Below, piece by piece: positions 17,903 through 27,844 of a stretch of 64,000 bases of DNA. The notes under the pieces were generated by a model. That model did no database searches. It worked only from the letters and a program-made list of their open reading frames with translations, and was not told the origin of the DNA. How positions within the stretch are numbered: position 1 is the stretch's first letter; the number at the start of each line of letters is the position of its first letter. The position numbers and the translations under genes are program-made. Source of the stretch: Novosphingobium clariflavum (GTDB taxonomy: Bacteria > Pseudomonadota > Alphaproteobacteria > Sphingomonadales > Sphingomonadaceae); assembly GCF_026420865.1 (NCBI RefSeq), contig NZ_JAPCWC010000002.1, forward strand, positions 1-64,000, in the 5' to 3' direction.

Positions 17903-20581
17903 TTATTTCGCCAGTGCCGCCTGCGCTGCTGCGAGGCGCGCGATGGGAACCCGGTAGGGCGAGGCGCTGACGTAATCGAGCCCCACCTTCTCGCAGAACG
18001 CGATCGAGGCCGGGTCACCGCCATGCTCACCGCAAATGCCCAGCTTGAGATCGCAGCGGACCGCGCGCCCACGCTCGGCTCCCATCTGCACAAGCTGGCC
18101 GACACCCTCGATATCGAGGCTGACGAAGGGATCGCGCGGGTAGATGCCCTTCTCGACATAAGGGCTGAGGAAACGCGCCGCATCATCGCGTGAAACGCCC
18201 AGTGTCGTCTGCGTGAGATCGTTGGTACCGAACGAGAAGAACCGCGCCTCCTCGGCAATCTCGCCCGCCATCAGCGCCGCGCGCGGCAGTTCGATCATGG
18301 TGCCGACCATGTAATCGAGCACGTGCCCCTTTTCGGCAAAGACCCTGACGGCAGTCTCGTCGACCACCTTCTTGAGGATCTGTAACTCGCGCCGGGTGGC
18401 GACCAGCGGAATCATCACTTCCGGCACGATCGCCTCGCCCGATGCAGCGGCCACGTCGCAGGCCGCCTCGAAGATGGCGCGAGCCTGCATTTCGTAGATT
18501 TCGGGGAAGGTGATGCCCAGGCGGCACCCACGATGCCCCAGCATCGGGTTGAATTCGTGCAGTTCCTCGGCACGGCGCTTGAGCGTCTCGACACCGATGC
18601 CGATCGCGTCCGAAAGCTCCGCAAACTCGCCGTCGCCGTGCGGCAGGAACTCGTGCAACGGCGGGTCAAGCAGGCGGATGGTTACCGGAAGTCCCGCCAT
18701 GACCTCGAAGATCCCGATGAAATCGGCCCGCTGTTCGGGCAGCAACTTGGTCAGCGCCGCGCGGCGGCCGCCTTCGTCTTCGGCAAGGATCATCTGGCGC
18801 ACGGCCGATATGCGACCCGCGTCGAAGAACATGTGCTCGGTCCGGCACAGGCCGATACCCTCGGCGCCGAACTGGCGCGCCATCCGGCAATCCGCCGGGG
18901 TTTCGGCATTGGTGCGCACTTTCATGCGGCGGTGCTTGTCGGCCCAGACCATCAGCGTGGCGAAATCGCCCGCCAGTTCCGGCTCGATCGTCGGCACTTC
19001 TCCGGCCATGATGTCACCGGTGGCCCCATCGAGCGTAATGACGTCACCTTCCTTCAGGGCCCGGTTGCCCATGCGCAAGGTGCGGCTCTTCATGTCGATC
19101 GACAGGCCCGAGGCGCCTGAGACACAAGGCCGGCCCATGCCCCGCGCCACCACGGCGGCATGGCTGGTCATGCCGCCACGCGCCGTCAGGATGCCCCTGG
19201 CGGCATGCATGCCGTGAATGTCCTCAGGACTGGTCTCGACCCGGACAAGCACGACCGCCTCGCCCATTTCCGCGCGCTTTTCGGCGGTGTCGGCATCGAG
19301 CACGATAGCCCCCGAAGCCGCCCCCGGCGATGCGGGAAGCCCCTTGCCGAGAATGTCGCGCGGCGCCTTGGGATCGAGCGTGGGGTGCAGAAGCTGATCG
19401 AGCGCCATCGGATCGACACGCACGATCGCAGTCGCCTCGTCGATCAGCCCCTCGTCCACCATCTCGACCGCCATCTTGAGCGCCGCCTTGGCGGTACGCT
19501 TGCCCGAACGGGTCTGCAGCATCCAGAGCTTGCCGCGCTCGACGGTGAACTCGATGTCCTGCATGTCGCGGTAGTGCTTTTCGAGCAGCTCGAACACCGC
19601 GGCAAGCTCGGTGTAGGCCTCGGGCATCGCCTCTTCCATCGACAGCGGCTTGGCCCGGGCGCGCTCGCGCGCAGCCTTCGTGAGATACTGCGGCGTACGG
19701 ATTCCGGCGACGACGTCCTCGCCCTGCGCATTGACCAGCCACTCGCCGTAATAGGCCTTTTCGCCGGTCGCCGGGTCGCGGGTGAAGGCGACGCCGGTGG
19801 CCGAGGTATCGCCCATGTTGCCGAAGACCATGGCCTGGACGTTGACTGCCGTGCCCCAGTCACCGGGAATGTCGTTGAGGCGGCGATAGACCCTGGCGCG
19901 GTCGGAATCCCACGAATCGAACACCGCCCGGATCGCGCCCCAGAGCTGCTCTTGCACGTCCTGCGGGAACGGGCGGCCGAGTTGCTCCTCGACGATGCCC
20001 TTGTATTCCCTGACCACGGCCTTCCAGTTCGACGCCGTCATCTCGACGTCGTTCATGTAGCCGTTGTCTTCCTTGGCGATCTCCAGCGCTTCCTCGAAAC
20101 GCCCATGATCGAGGCCGAGAACCACATCGGAATACATCTGGATGAAGCGGCGATAGCTGTCCCAGGCGAAACGCTCGTCACCCGACGTCTGCGTCAGCCC
20201 CTCGACCGTGGCATCGTTGAGCCCGAGGTTGAGGACCGTGTCCATCATGCCCGGCATCGACACCCGCGCGCCCGAACGGACCGAGACCAGCAGCGGGTCG
20301 GCGGCATCGCCGAAAGCCTTGCCGACGGTCTTCTCGATATGCGTCAGCGCCTCGGCAACATCGGCGCGCAGCGCATCCGAGAAGTCCCCGCCTTCGGCGA
20401 GGTACTTCACGCATTCTTCGGTGGTAATGGTGAAACCGGGAGGAACAGGCAGGCCGATGCCGGCCATTTCGGCAAGGTTCGCGCCCTTGCCGCCAACCAC
20501 GACCTTGTCGCGCCCGCGAGGATCGTCATTCCTGACATCGTTCCCCGCGTTGCCGCCGAACGTGTAGACCTGCCTGTTCAT
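17903..20581 (-). CDS. ppdK: Pyruvate, phosphate dikinase
   Basis: An 892-residue PPDK that interconverts pyruvate, ATP and Pi with phosphoenolpyruvate, AMP and PPi. The N-terminal nucleotide-binding domain starts near VVGGKGANLAEMAGIGLPVPPG. The phospho-histidine domain holds GGMTSHAAVVARGMGRPCVSG near residue 455. The C-terminal PEP/pyruvate barrel includes LGHRGCRLG, FGTNDLTQTTLG and the active-site cysteine in GICGEHGGDP. The length is normal for the bacterial enzyme. It is the last gene of a glyQ-glyS-ppdK run, an order common in alphaproteobacteria. The 64-base spacer to glyS can fold (see 20585-20637). Confidence 0.96.
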   Translation of the reverse strand: MNRQVYTFGGNAGNDVRNDDPRGRDKVVVGGKGANLAEMAGIGLPVPPGFTITTEECVKYLAEGGDFSDALRADVAEALTHIEKTVGKAFGDAADPLLVSVRSGARVSMPGMMDTVLNLGLNDATVEGLTQTSGDERFAWDSYRRFIQMYSDVVLGLDHGRFEEALEIAKEDNGYMNDVEMTASNWKAVVREYKGIVEEQLGRPFPQDVQEQLWGAIRAVFDSWDSDRARVYRRLNDIPGDWGTAVNVQAMVFGNMGDTSATGVAFTRDPATGEKAYYGEWLVNAQGEDVVAGIRTPQYLTKAARERARAKPLSMEEAMPEAYTELAAVFELLEKHYRDMQDIEFTVERGKLWMLQTRSGKRTAKAALKMAVEMVDEGLIDEATAIVRVDPMALDQLLHPTLDPKAPRDILGKGLPASPGAASGAIVLDADTAEKRAEMGEAVVLVRVETSPEDIHGMHAARGILTARGGMTSHAAVVARGMGRPCVSGASGLSIDMKSRTLRMGNRALKEGDVITLDGATGDIMAGEVPTIEPELAGDFATLMVWADKHRRMKVRTNAETPADCRMARQFGAEGIGLCRTEHMFFDAGRISAVRQMILAEDEGGRRAALTKLLPEQRADFIGIFEVMAGLPVTIRLLDPPLHEFLPHGDGEFAELSDAIGIGVETLKRRAEELHEFNPMLGHRGCRLGITFPEIYEMQARAIFEAACDVAAASGEAIVPEVMIPLVATRRELQILKKVVDETAVRVFAEKGHVLDYMVGTMIELPRAALMAGEIAEEARFFSFGTNDLTQTTLGVSRDDAARFLSPYVEKGIYPRDPFVSLDIEGVGQLVQMGAERGRAVRCDLKLGICGEHGGDPASIAFCEKVGLDYVSASPYRVPIARLAAAQAALAK

Positions 20582-20584
20582 CTA

Positions 20585-20637
20585 TCCCCCGACTTTCCTG
20601 TCCTGGTTCGTATGCTCCTTCGAGAACCGTCGGGGGA
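20585..20637 (-). promoter_or_regulatory. Nested hairpin in the glyS-ppdK spacer
   Basis: A 9-bp perfect outer pair (TCCCCCGAC/GTCGGGGGA) encloses a 5-bp GGTTC/GAACC stem in the 64 bases between the glyS stop and the ppdK start. The outer arm ends four bases from the ppdK ATG, so the fold would cover the ppdK ribosome-binding region. It could be a processing site, attenuator or ordinary intercistronic structure. Confidence 0.4.
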
Positions 20638-20645
20638 AGAGACCC

Positions 20646-22730
20646 TTATCCTTCGATCTTCGAGAAGTCCGCCACGTTGTGCACTGCACTGCGGAAGCGA
20701 TCAAGCAAGGCGAGGCGCGAACGGCGCTTGACCGGATCGGCGTCGTTGACCGTGACGCCTTCGAAGAAGGCGTCGATCGGCGCCCGCAGCGTGGCCAGCG
20801 CGGTCATGGCCGCCGCGAAGTCCTCACCCTCGACCGCCTTGGCGGCCTGCGGTTCCGCCGCCGCCACGGCATCGAGCAGCGCCTGCTCGGCAGGCTCGGC
20901 CGCATAAGGCAGCGAACCGCGCGCGGCGTAGACGTCCTTCATGTCGGGATCGTCGACGTTCTCGAGCGGATCCTCGTCGCCGGTGCGGGCAATGGCGACG
21001 GAGAAGTCTTCCTTCTTGAGGATATTCGCCGCGCGCTTGTAACCCGCAAGCAGGTTCACGCCGTCATCGGTCTGCACGAAGGCCTGCAGCGCATGGACGC
21101 GGGCGAGCAGGCGCACGAGATCGTCCTCGCCGCCCAGCGCGATCACCGCGTCGATCAGGTCGTGGCGCACGCCCGCTTCCTTCTGCTGGACCTTCAGGCG
21201 GTCCACGAAGAAGTCGAGCAGATCGCCCTCGGCCACACCGAAGCGCAAGGTGTTGTCGGTAATCAGGCGAATGATACCCAGCGCCGCACGGCGCAGCGCG
21301 AAGGGGTCCTTCGAGCCGGTTGGCTTCTCGTCGATCGCGAAGAAGCTGCGCAGCGTATCCAGCTTGTCCGCCAGCGCCACGGCCACCGTCACCGGGGCGG
21401 TGGGGACTTCATCGCCCTGCCCGACCGGCTTGTAGTGGTCGCGGATGGCATCGGCCACGGCATCGGGCAGACCTTCGGCGCGGGCGTAATAACCGCCCAT
21501 AAGCCCTTGAAGTTCCGGAAATTCACCAACCATCTCGGTAACGAGATCGGCCTTGGACAGTTCCGCCGCCTGACGCGCCAGCGCCGGATCGCAGTTCGGC
21601 ACCACACCTTCGCTCGCCAGCCATTCGGCAAGCTTCGCAACGCGCTCGACCTTGTCGGCAACGGTGCCCAGCTTCTCGTGGAAGGTGATGCGCGCCAGCT
21701 TTTCGGCGTGTACCGAAAGCGGGGTCTTGCGATCCTGCTGCCAGAAGAACCGCGCGTCGGACAGGCGCGCGGCCAGGACCTTGCGGTTGCCGTCGACAAT
21801 GGCGACACCGCCATCGGTCGCGACGATGTTCGCGGTGCAGACGAAGGCATTGGCGAGCGCACCCGAAGCGTCCTCACAAACGAAGTACTTCTGGTTCACG
21901 CGCGCCGTAAGCTGGATGGTTTCGGGCGGAACTTCCAGGAAGTCTTCCTCGAACCGGCCGAGCAGCGGCACCGGCCATTCGGTGAGGCCGGCGTTCTCGA
22001 CGACAAGCCCCTCGTCCTCGACCAGCACCATACCGGCAGCGGACGCCGCCTCGCGCGCCTTGGTGCGCACGATGTCCTGCCGTTCCTCATGGTTCACGAG
22101 GACATGGGCAAGGCGGAGCTTGTCCGCATAGTCATGCGCGCCGCCGATGGTGATCTCGCCGGGGGCGTGGAAGCGGTGCCCCTTGGTCACGTAGCCCGAA
22201 GCAATCCCGCCAACCTCGCACGCGACCAGATCTTCGCCAAGGATGGAGACGATACCCGAGAGCGGGCGCACCCAGCGCAGCGATTCGGTGGAGAGCGAAG
22301 CCGCGCCCCAGCGCTGCGACTTGGGCCAGGGGAACGCGCGGACAATGGCGGGGATCGCCTCTGCCAGCACGTCCTTCACGGCGCGGCCGGGCTTTTCGAC
22401 GACCGCGAAATACGTGTCCTTGCCCTTGAGGTCGCGGACTTCGAGCTGGTCTTTGGAAAGGCCGGTCTTGCGCAGGAAGCCTTCAAGCGCCTGCTCGGGC
22501 GCGCTGGTGGCGGGGCCCTTGGTTTCCTCATGGACAGCTTCGGTCGCCAGCGGCAGACCATGGGCAATCAGCGCAAGGCGGCGCGGGGTCGACCAGACGG
22601 TGACGTCACCCACGGCAACGCCGGCCGCTTCCATTTCCTTGCGGAACAGCTTTTCAAGGTCGGCACGGGCGCCAGCCTGCATGCGCGCGGGGATTTCTTC
22701 CGAGCGCAGTTCGAGAAGGAAATCGGTCAT
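20646..22730 (-). CDS. glyS: Glycyl-tRNA synthetase beta subunit
   Basis: A 694-residue beta subunit of the bacterial alpha2-beta2 glycyl-tRNA synthetase. It starts with the family signature [18 protein letters not shown] and carries the central [12 protein letters not shown] and [18 protein letters not shown] blocks, with an HD-like and anticodon-binding region toward the C-terminus. The start at 22730 overlaps the glyQ stop (ATGA), showing coupling; an extension to 22793 read within glyQ is rejected. Confidence 0.96.
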   Translation of the reverse strand: MTDFLLELRSEEIPARMQAGARADLEKLFRKEMEAAGVAVGDVTVWSTPRRLALIAHGLPLATEAVHEETKGPATSAPEQALEGFLRKTGLSKDQLEVRDLKGKDTYFAVVEKPGRAVKDVLAEAIPAIVRAFPWPKSQRWGAASLSTESLRWVRPLSGIVSILGEDLVACEVGGIASGYVTKGHRFHAPGEITIGGAHDYADKLRLAHVLVNHEERQDIVRTKAREAASAAGMVLVEDEGLVVENAGLTEWPVPLLGRFEEDFLEVPPETIQLTARVNQKYFVCEDASGALANAFVCTANIVATDGGVAIVDGNRKVLAARLSDARFFWQQDRKTPLSVHAEKLARITFHEKLGTVADKVERVAKLAEWLASEGVVPNCDPALARQAAELSKADLVTEMVGEFPELQGLMGGYYARAEGLPDAVADAIRDHYKPVGQGDEVPTAPVTVAVALADKLDTLRSFFAIDEKPTGSKDPFALRRAALGIIRLITDNTLRFGVAEGDLLDFFVDRLKVQQKEAGVRHDLIDAVIALGGEDDLVRLLARVHALQAFVQTDDGVNLLAGYKRAANILKKEDFSVAIARTGDEDPLENVDDPDMKDVYAARGSLPYAAEPAEQALLDAVAAAEPQAAKAVEGEDFAAAMTALATLRAPIDAFFEGVTVNDADPVKRRSRLALLDRFRSAVHNVADFSKIEG

Positions 22731-23644
22731 GCGCTCCACCCCGGGAACTTGGCTTCCCACTGGTCCTTGTTCTTGTCGATCCAGGCCTTGCACGAACCCT
22801 TGGCGAGTTCGCGCACGCGGCCGATGTAGCTGGCGCGCTCCTGCACGGAGATCACGCCGCGCGCCTGCAGCAGGTTGAAGAGGTGCGAGGCCTCGATCGC
22901 CTGGTCATAGGCGGCGAGCGGGATTTCCGCCTCGATGCAGCGCATGCACTCGGCCTCGGCAGCCTTGAAACCGGCAAACAGGGCGTCGGTGTCGGCGATC
23001 TCGAAGTTGTACTTCGACTGCTGCTGTTCGTTGGCGAGGAAGACGTCGCCGTAGGTCACGCCTTCGTTGTTGAACTTGAGGTCGTAGACCCAGTCCACGC
23101 CCTGGATATACATCGCCAGGCGTTCGAGGCCGTAAGTCAGCTCGCCGGCAACCGGCTTGCAGTCATAACCGCCGACCTGCTGGAAATAGGTGAACTGCGT
23201 CACTTCCATGCCGTCGCACCAGACTTCCCAGCCCAGCCCCCAGGCGCCCAGCGTCGGGCTTTCCCAGTCGTCCTCGACGAAGCGGATGTCATGCGCCAGC
23301 GGATCGACGCCGATCGCCGCGAGGCTCTGCAGGTAAAGCTCCTGGAGGTTCTCGGGGTTCGGCTTCAGGATCACCTGATACTGGTAATAGTGCTGGAGGC
23401 GGTTCGGGTTCTCGCCGTAACGACCGTCGGTCGGACGGCGCGAAGGCTGGACATAGGCCGCCTTCCACGGTTCGGGGCCGAGCGCACGCAGCGTGGTCGC
23501 GGGGTGGAACGTACCCGCCCCCATGCGCATGTCGTAAGGCTGGAGAATGAGGCAGCCCTGCTTGCTCCAGAAATCATGGAGCGTCAGGATCATGTCCTGA
23601 AAGCTGAGCGGCTGCCTTTCTGCGGATGGCACGGCGGTCGACAT
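22727..23644 (-). CDS. glyQ: Glycyl-tRNA synthetase alpha subunit
   Basis: A 305-residue class II synthetase catalytic subunit. Clear blocks include [64 protein letters not shown] and [19 protein letters not shown]. The start MSTAVPS at 23644 is preferred over an upstream in-frame start at 23731 that would add an arginine-rich leader. It leads the glyQ-glyS-ppdK operon and is divergent from the TraB/GumN gene. Confidence 0.96.
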   Translation of the reverse strand: MSTAVPSAERQPLSFQDMILTLHDFWSKQGCLILQPYDMRMGAGTFHPATTLRALGPEPWKAAYVQPSRRPTDGRYGENPNRLQHYYQYQVILKPNPENLQELYLQSLAAIGVDPLAHDIRFVEDDWESPTLGAWGLGWEVWCDGMEVTQFTYFQQVGGYDCKPVAGELTYGLERLAMYIQGVDWVYDLKFNNEGVTYGDVFLANEQQQSKYNFEIADTDALFAGFKAAEAECMRCIEAEIPLAAYDQAIEASHLFNLLQARGVISVQERASYIGRVRELAKGSCKAWIDKNKDQWEAKFPGWSA

Positions 23645-23822
23645 CGAAATCCCGTCAAAACTCTTGAACAGCCGGCCTTTGGCGGATCGACACCGGCAAA
23701 TCAACCGCGCTGAACGACGTGATCGTGACACAGAGCGCTACCCCGGAGCAATCGATGCCGCTAAGGCAAGCCCCGAGGCGCCGTTAATCGGACGTTTGCC
23801 TGTACCGTTTCATGGAATGGCG

Positions 23823-24716
23823 ATGAAATTCTTCCGTAAATCCCACGTCCGTCTTGCCGCAGCCGCCACCCTTGGCCTTCTTGCCGCCACGCCGTCGCTG
23901 GCGCGGGAGGAGGCGCCCGCACGCCCCGCCATGTGGAAGATCGCGGACAAGGACACCACGATCTACCTCTTCGGCACGATCCACATCCTGCCGGAAGATA
24001 CCCACTGGTTCGCAGGGCCCGTGAAGAAGGCCTTCGATTCGTCCGACCTGCTGGTCACCGAAACCGAGATCGGCTCCGCCGAATCGCTGCAGCAGCTCTT
24101 CATCGAAAAGGGCCTGCGCAGCGACGGCACGACCCTGCGCGCCAGCCTTCCTGCGCAAGAGCGCGCGGCCTTCGAGAAGGCCCTGGCCGGCATGGGCATC
24201 CCGGCCGAAGCCTTCGACCGTTTCGAGCCATGGTATGCCGGACTGCTGCTGTCCCTGCTGCCGCTCAAGGCCGCCGGCTACGACAAGGCCAACGGCGTCG
24301 AGACGCTGATCGAGGCCCGCGCGGCCGAAAAGCACAAGGCCCGCAAGGCACTGGAAACGCCGGAGTACCAAATCGAACTGTTCGACGGCATGCCGCTCGA
24401 AAGCCAGAACCGCTACCTTGGCGAAGTGCTGGAGCAGTTGCCGACCTTGCGCGAGGACGTCGCCAAAGTGGTCACCGCCTGGAAGACCGGCCGCGCCGAC
24501 GAACTTGCCAGCCTGCTCAACGAGGACGAGTCGGACGAGGCCATGCGCGCGGCCTTCATCACCAACCGCAACAAGGCATGGGCCCAGTGGCTGCAGGCCC
24601 GCATGGCCGAGCCGGGCACGGTCTTCGTCGCCGTGGGCGCAGGGCACCTTGCCGGTGAAGGCAGTGTACAAGACCAGCTCGCAAAAGTCGGAATAAAGGC
24701 AAAACGGGTTCAGTAA
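23823..24716 (+). CDS. TraB/GumN family protein, exported
   Basis: A 297-residue protein of the TraB/GumN (GG-x-H, EreA-like) family, thought to have a metalloprotease-like fold related to Tiki proteins. The signal peptide covers about residues 1-27 (MKFFRKSHVRLAA..., ending in SLA-RE). Family motifs are YLFGTIHILP near residue 43 and the C-terminal VFVAVGAGHLAGEGSV. The start at 23823 has GGAATGG upstream; an ATG at 23817 is also possible. It is followed after seven bases by a second TraB/GumN gene. The substrate is unknown. Confidence 0.87.
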   Translation: MKFFRKSHVRLAAAATLGLLAATPSLAREEAPARPAMWKIADKDTTIYLFGTIHILPEDTHWFAGPVKKAFDSSDLLVTETEIGSAESLQQLFIEKGLRSDGTTLRASLPAQERAAFEKALAGMGIPAEAFDRFEPWYAGLLLSLLPLKAAGYDKANGVETLIEARAAEKHKARKALETPEYQIELFDGMPLESQNRYLGEVLEQLPTLREDVAKVVTAWKTGRADELASLLNEDESDEAMRAAFITNRNKAWAQWLQARMAEPGTVFVAVGAGHLAGEGSVQDQLAKVGIKAKRVQ

Positions 24717-24723
24717 CAACACG

Positions 24724-25578
24724 ATGCGACGCATTCTTGGACTCGTTGCGAGCACCTTGCTTGCCGCCTGCTCGCAGTCGCCCGAGCCGGCAAATCCCGC
24801 GCTCTGGCATGTCGAAGGCGCCAGCGGCCAGCAGGCCTGGCTGTTCGGCACGATCCACAGCGTCAAACGCCCGCTCGCATGGGACACCGCCAAGGTGCGC
24901 GGGGCACTGGCCGCCGCCGACAGCGTGATGGTGGAGGTGAGCAACCTCGCCGACGAGAAGGCGGTGGCCGCCACGTTCGCGCGACTTGCCAAGAGTGATA
25001 GACAACCAATTCTTTCACAACGAATTTCCGTGAAATACCGCCCCGCCCTCGCGGCCCTGCTGAAGCGCGGCGGCTATAGCGACGGCGACTTCGCGCAGAT
25101 GGACACCTGGGCCGCCGCCCTCACCCTCGCCCGGATCGGCGCCAGCGACGATGACAGCCGCAATGGCGTGGACCGGGCCGTGATGGCGCAGGCAGGCGAC
25201 AAACCGGTCGTCGAACTCGAAGGCGCCGAACGCCAACTCGGCCTGTTCGACTGCCTTGCCGAAGCCGACCAGCGCGATCTGCTCACCGCCGTCGTGACCG
25301 ACCAGCAGGGCGACGACGACAGCCGCCTTGTGGAAAGCTGGCGCAAGGGCGACATGACCGCGATCGAACGGGAAACCCGCCGCGGCATGCTCACCGACCC
25401 GCAACTGCGCGCGGTCCTCTTCACCGGCCGCAACCGCGACTGGACGAGCAGGATCGCCGCCGCCATGAGGCAAGGCCACCGGCCTTTCGTCGCCGTCGGC
25501 GCGGCACACATGGCCGGACCGGAAGGCCTGCCCGCCCTGCTCGCGGCGAACGGCTACAAGGTCACGCGGGTCGAGTGA
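24724..25578 (+). CDS. TraB/GumN family lipoprotein
   Basis: A 284-residue paralogue of the preceding gene. The N-terminus is a lipoprotein signal with lipobox LLAAC (cysteine near residue 16). The family motifs AWLFGTIHSVKRPL and PFVAVGAAHMAGPEG are intact at the two ends. So the pair consists of one soluble periplasmic member and one lipid-anchored member, probably made from one transcript. Its stop overlaps the start of the metallophosphoesterase gene (TGATG). Confidence 0.87.
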   Translation: MRRILGLVASTLLAACSQSPEPANPALWHVEGASGQQAWLFGTIHSVKRPLAWDTAKVRGALAAADSVMVEVSNLADEKAVAATFARLAKSDRQPILSQRISVKYRPALAALLKRGGYSDGDFAQMDTWAAALTLARIGASDDDSRNGVDRAVMAQAGDKPVVELEGAERQLGLFDCLAEADQRDLLTAVVTDQQGDDDSRLVESWRKGDMTAIERETRRGMLTDPQLRAVLFTGRNRDWTSRIAAAMRQGHRPFVAVGAAHMAGPEGLPALLAANGYKVTRVE

Positions 25579-26348
25579 TGACCATGAACGACAGCACCTC
25601 CGACAGCGGACCGTTCGACATCGTCGGCGACGTGCACGGCTGCGCCGACGAACTCGAACAGCTGCTGGACGACCTCAGCTACCGGACGCAATGGAACGGC
25701 AAGACCGTGACGGTCACGCCGCCATCCGGCCGCCGAGCGGTGTTTCTCGGCGATCTGGTCGACCGCGGACCGCGCTCACCGGACACCCTGCGCATCGCCC
25801 GCCACATGGTCGAGAACGGCCACGCCCTTGCAGTCGTGGGGAACCATGACGACAAGCTCATGCGGTACCTTGCGGGACGGAATGTCACTATTTCCCATGG
25901 CCTTGCAGAGACAATCGAACAACTTCGCGAAGAGCCGCCGGCGTTCCTGGCCGGGATGCAGGCATGGCTCGGCACCCTGCCCAGCCACCACGTGCTCGAC
26001 GACGGCAAGCTGATCGTGGCCCATGCCGGCTTCAAGGAAAGCCTGCTCGGCCGTACCGGCAAATCCGTCCGCGCCTTTTGCATGTATGGCGCGGCGACCG
26101 GCGAGATCGACGAATTCGGCCTGCCCGTTCGCGGTGACTGGGCCGCGGGTTACGCAGGCAAGGCCATGGTCGTCTACGGACACACGCCGGTAAGCGAGGC
26201 CGAATGGGCGGGACGGACGATCTGCATCGACACCGGCTGTGTCTTCGGCGGCAAGCTGACGGCACTGCGCTATCCCGAACTGGAGCTGGTCTCGGTTCCG
26301 GCCCGGCGCATCCACTGCCCGCCTACGCGTCCGCTCAAGGCGCCATGA
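25578..26348 (+). CDS. Calcineurin-type metallophosphoesterase (PrpE/ApaH-like)
   Basis: A 256-residue metallophosphoesterase. Metal-binding motifs are in order: DVHG in DIVGDVHGCADELEQ near residue 14, GDLVDRGPRSPD near 55, GNHDDKLM near 88, and later VAHAGF and YGHTP. The layout fits the PrpE/ApaH-like serine/threonine phosphatase or dinucleoside-tetraphosphatase subgroup. The ATG start at 25578 overlaps the previous stop by one base; a GTG one codon earlier is possible. Substrate not determinable. Confidence 0.88.
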   Translation: MTMNDSTSDSGPFDIVGDVHGCADELEQLLDDLSYRTQWNGKTVTVTPPSGRRAVFLGDLVDRGPRSPDTLRIARHMVENGHALAVVGNHDDKLMRYLAGRNVTISHGLAETIEQLREEPPAFLAGMQAWLGTLPSHHVLDDGKLIVAHAGFKESLLGRTGKSVRAFCMYGAATGEIDEFGLPVRGDWAAGYAGKAMVVYGHTPVSEAEWAGRTICIDTGCVFGGKLTALRYPELELVSVPARRIHCPPTRPLKAP

Positions 26349-26502
26349 GCGCAGTGCGGGCCCGCTCCGCTTGCATTTCCGCCGAATTCGCATTAAGGGC
26401 GCGCGCTTCCCGTCATGGTCATCCCTGGAGGCGTGGCGGGAACGGCGCGGGTCGATGAGCGATCCGCTGCCGATCTATATCCAGTTTTGAAAGGCAAGTC
26501 CC

Positions 26503-27114
26503 ATGAGCGATACGCTTAACCTGCCGGCCGAGACGCGTGAACGGGCTGGCAAGGGAGCCTCCCGTGCGCTGCGTCGTGATGGCCGCGTTCCCGCCGTCGT
26601 CTACGGTGGCAACGAAGAACCCATCGCGATCCACGTCGAGGAAAAGGAGCTGACCCGTCAGCTCATGACCGGCCACTTCTTCAACTCGATCATCGAAGTC
26701 GAAGTTGGCGGCAAGAAGCTGCGCACGCAGCCCAAGGACGTTGCCTTCCACCCGGTCACCGACCGTCCGCTCCACGTCGACTTCCTGCGCCTTGGCGCCA
26801 ACGCGACCGTGCACGTGAACGTGCCCGTCGTGTTCGCCAACGAAGACGCTTCGCCGGGCCTCAAGCGCGGCGGCGTGCTGAACGTCGTGCGTCACGACCT
26901 TGAACTGGTCTGCGATGCCGACAAGATCCCGCACGAGATCACCATCGACGTGACCGGCTTCGATGTGGGCGAATCGATCCACATCCACCACGTGAAGCTG
27001 CCTTCGGGCGTTGCTTCGGCGATCACCGACCGCGATTTCACCATCGCGACGATCGCTGCCCCTTCGGCTCTGAAGAGCTCGGAAGGCGACACGACCAAGA
27101 CTGACGCCGAGTAA
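26503..27114 (+). CDS. rplY: Ribosomal protein L25, long (Ctc/TL5) form
   Basis: A 203-residue bL25 protein with the N-terminal 5S-rRNA-binding domain ([29 protein letters not shown]) and the additional C-terminal beta domain found in the general-stress-type Ctc proteins. It is followed by pth and ychF, a widely conserved order. A GGAAC-N16-CGAT sequence at 26439-26463 resembles an EcfG promoter with one mismatch, which is only suggestive. Confidence 0.95.
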   Translation: MSDTLNLPAETRERAGKGASRALRRDGRVPAVVYGGNEEPIAIHVEEKELTRQLMTGHFFNSIIEVEVGGKKLRTQPKDVAFHPVTDRPLHVDFLRLGANATVHVNVPVVFANEDASPGLKRGGVLNVVRHDLELVCDADKIPHEITIDVTGFDVGESIHIHHVKLPSGVASAITDRDFTIATIAAPSALKSSEGDTTKTDAE

Positions 27115-27133
27115 TCGGACAGTCCTAGAGATT

Positions 27134-27174
27134 GGCCCCTTCCGCCCCGGCATGCCCGGCGCGCGGAAGGGGCC
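27134..27174 (+). terminator. Terminator after rplY
   Basis: An 11-bp perfect stem (GGCCCCTTCCG/CGGAAGGGGCC) with a 19-base loop, followed by TTT, between rplY and pth. Confidence 0.75.
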
Positions 27175-27201
27175 TTTCGCTTATTCGGGATCAGTGAAAT
27201 C

Positions 27202-27771
27202 ATGCAGCTTTGGGTCGGCCTCGGTAATCCCGGACCGCAATATGCGATGAACCGCCACAACGTCGGCTTCATGGCGGTCGATGCGATTGCCGAAATCCAC
27301 CGTTTCGGCCCGGTCCAGAAGAAGTTCCAGGGCTGGCTGCAGGAAGGCCGCATCGGCACCGAGAAAGTGCTGCTGCTCAAGCCCGCCACCTTCATGAACG
27401 AGAGCGGCCGCGCCGTCGGCGAGGCCATGCGCTTCTACAAGCTGGCGATCACGGATCTCACCGTGTTCCACGACGAGCTCGACCTCGCGCCCTTCAAGGT
27501 CAAGGTGAAGCAGGGCGGCGGCCATGCCGGCCACAACGGCCTGCGCTCGATCGACCAGCACCTTGGCCCGGATTTCCGCCGCATCCGCCTCGGCATCGGC
27601 CACCCCGGCCACAAGGACCGCGTCCACGGCTATGTGCTGGGCAACTATGCCAAGGCCGAGATGGACCCGCTGGCCGGCATGCTGGGCGCCGTTGCCGCCG
27701 AAGCCGACCGCCTTTCCGCCGGCGATGACGTGCGCTTCATGAACGATGTCGCGCTGCGCCAGCAGGACTGA
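27202..27771 (+). CDS. pth: Peptidyl-tRNA hydrolase
   Basis: A 189-residue Pth that frees tRNA from stalled peptidyl-tRNA. The N-terminal LWVGLGNPGPQYAMNRHNVGFM contains the catalytic-region histidine and asparagine, and the later motifs KPATFMNESGRAVGE, HDELDL and GGGHAGHNGLRSI are all intact. The length is normal. It lies between rplY and ychF, as in many bacteria. Confidence 0.96.
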   Translation: MQLWVGLGNPGPQYAMNRHNVGFMAVDAIAEIHRFGPVQKKFQGWLQEGRIGTEKVLLLKPATFMNESGRAVGEAMRFYKLAITDLTVFHDELDLAPFKVKVKQGGGHAGHNGLRSIDQHLGPDFRRIRLGIGHPGHKDRVHGYVLGNYAKAEMDPLAGMLGAVAAEADRLSAGDDVRFMNDVALRQQD

Positions 27772-27844
27772 GCCTGCAAGCTGGCTGGCCATTTCCCGCG
27801 ACTGACGCTAAGGCGCGGCCAATCATTTCTTCCCGGAGTTACAC

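Noticed and set aside
20679..22829. A 716-codon plus-strand open frame
   Set aside because: Antisense of glyS, whose protein is an obvious synthetase subunit with a coupled start.
26439..26463. A second EcfG promoter ahead of rplY (GGAAC-N16-CGAT)
   Set aside because: The -10 part differs from CGTT at one of four bases; such a match is expected by chance in 64 kb, so it is mentioned but not listed.
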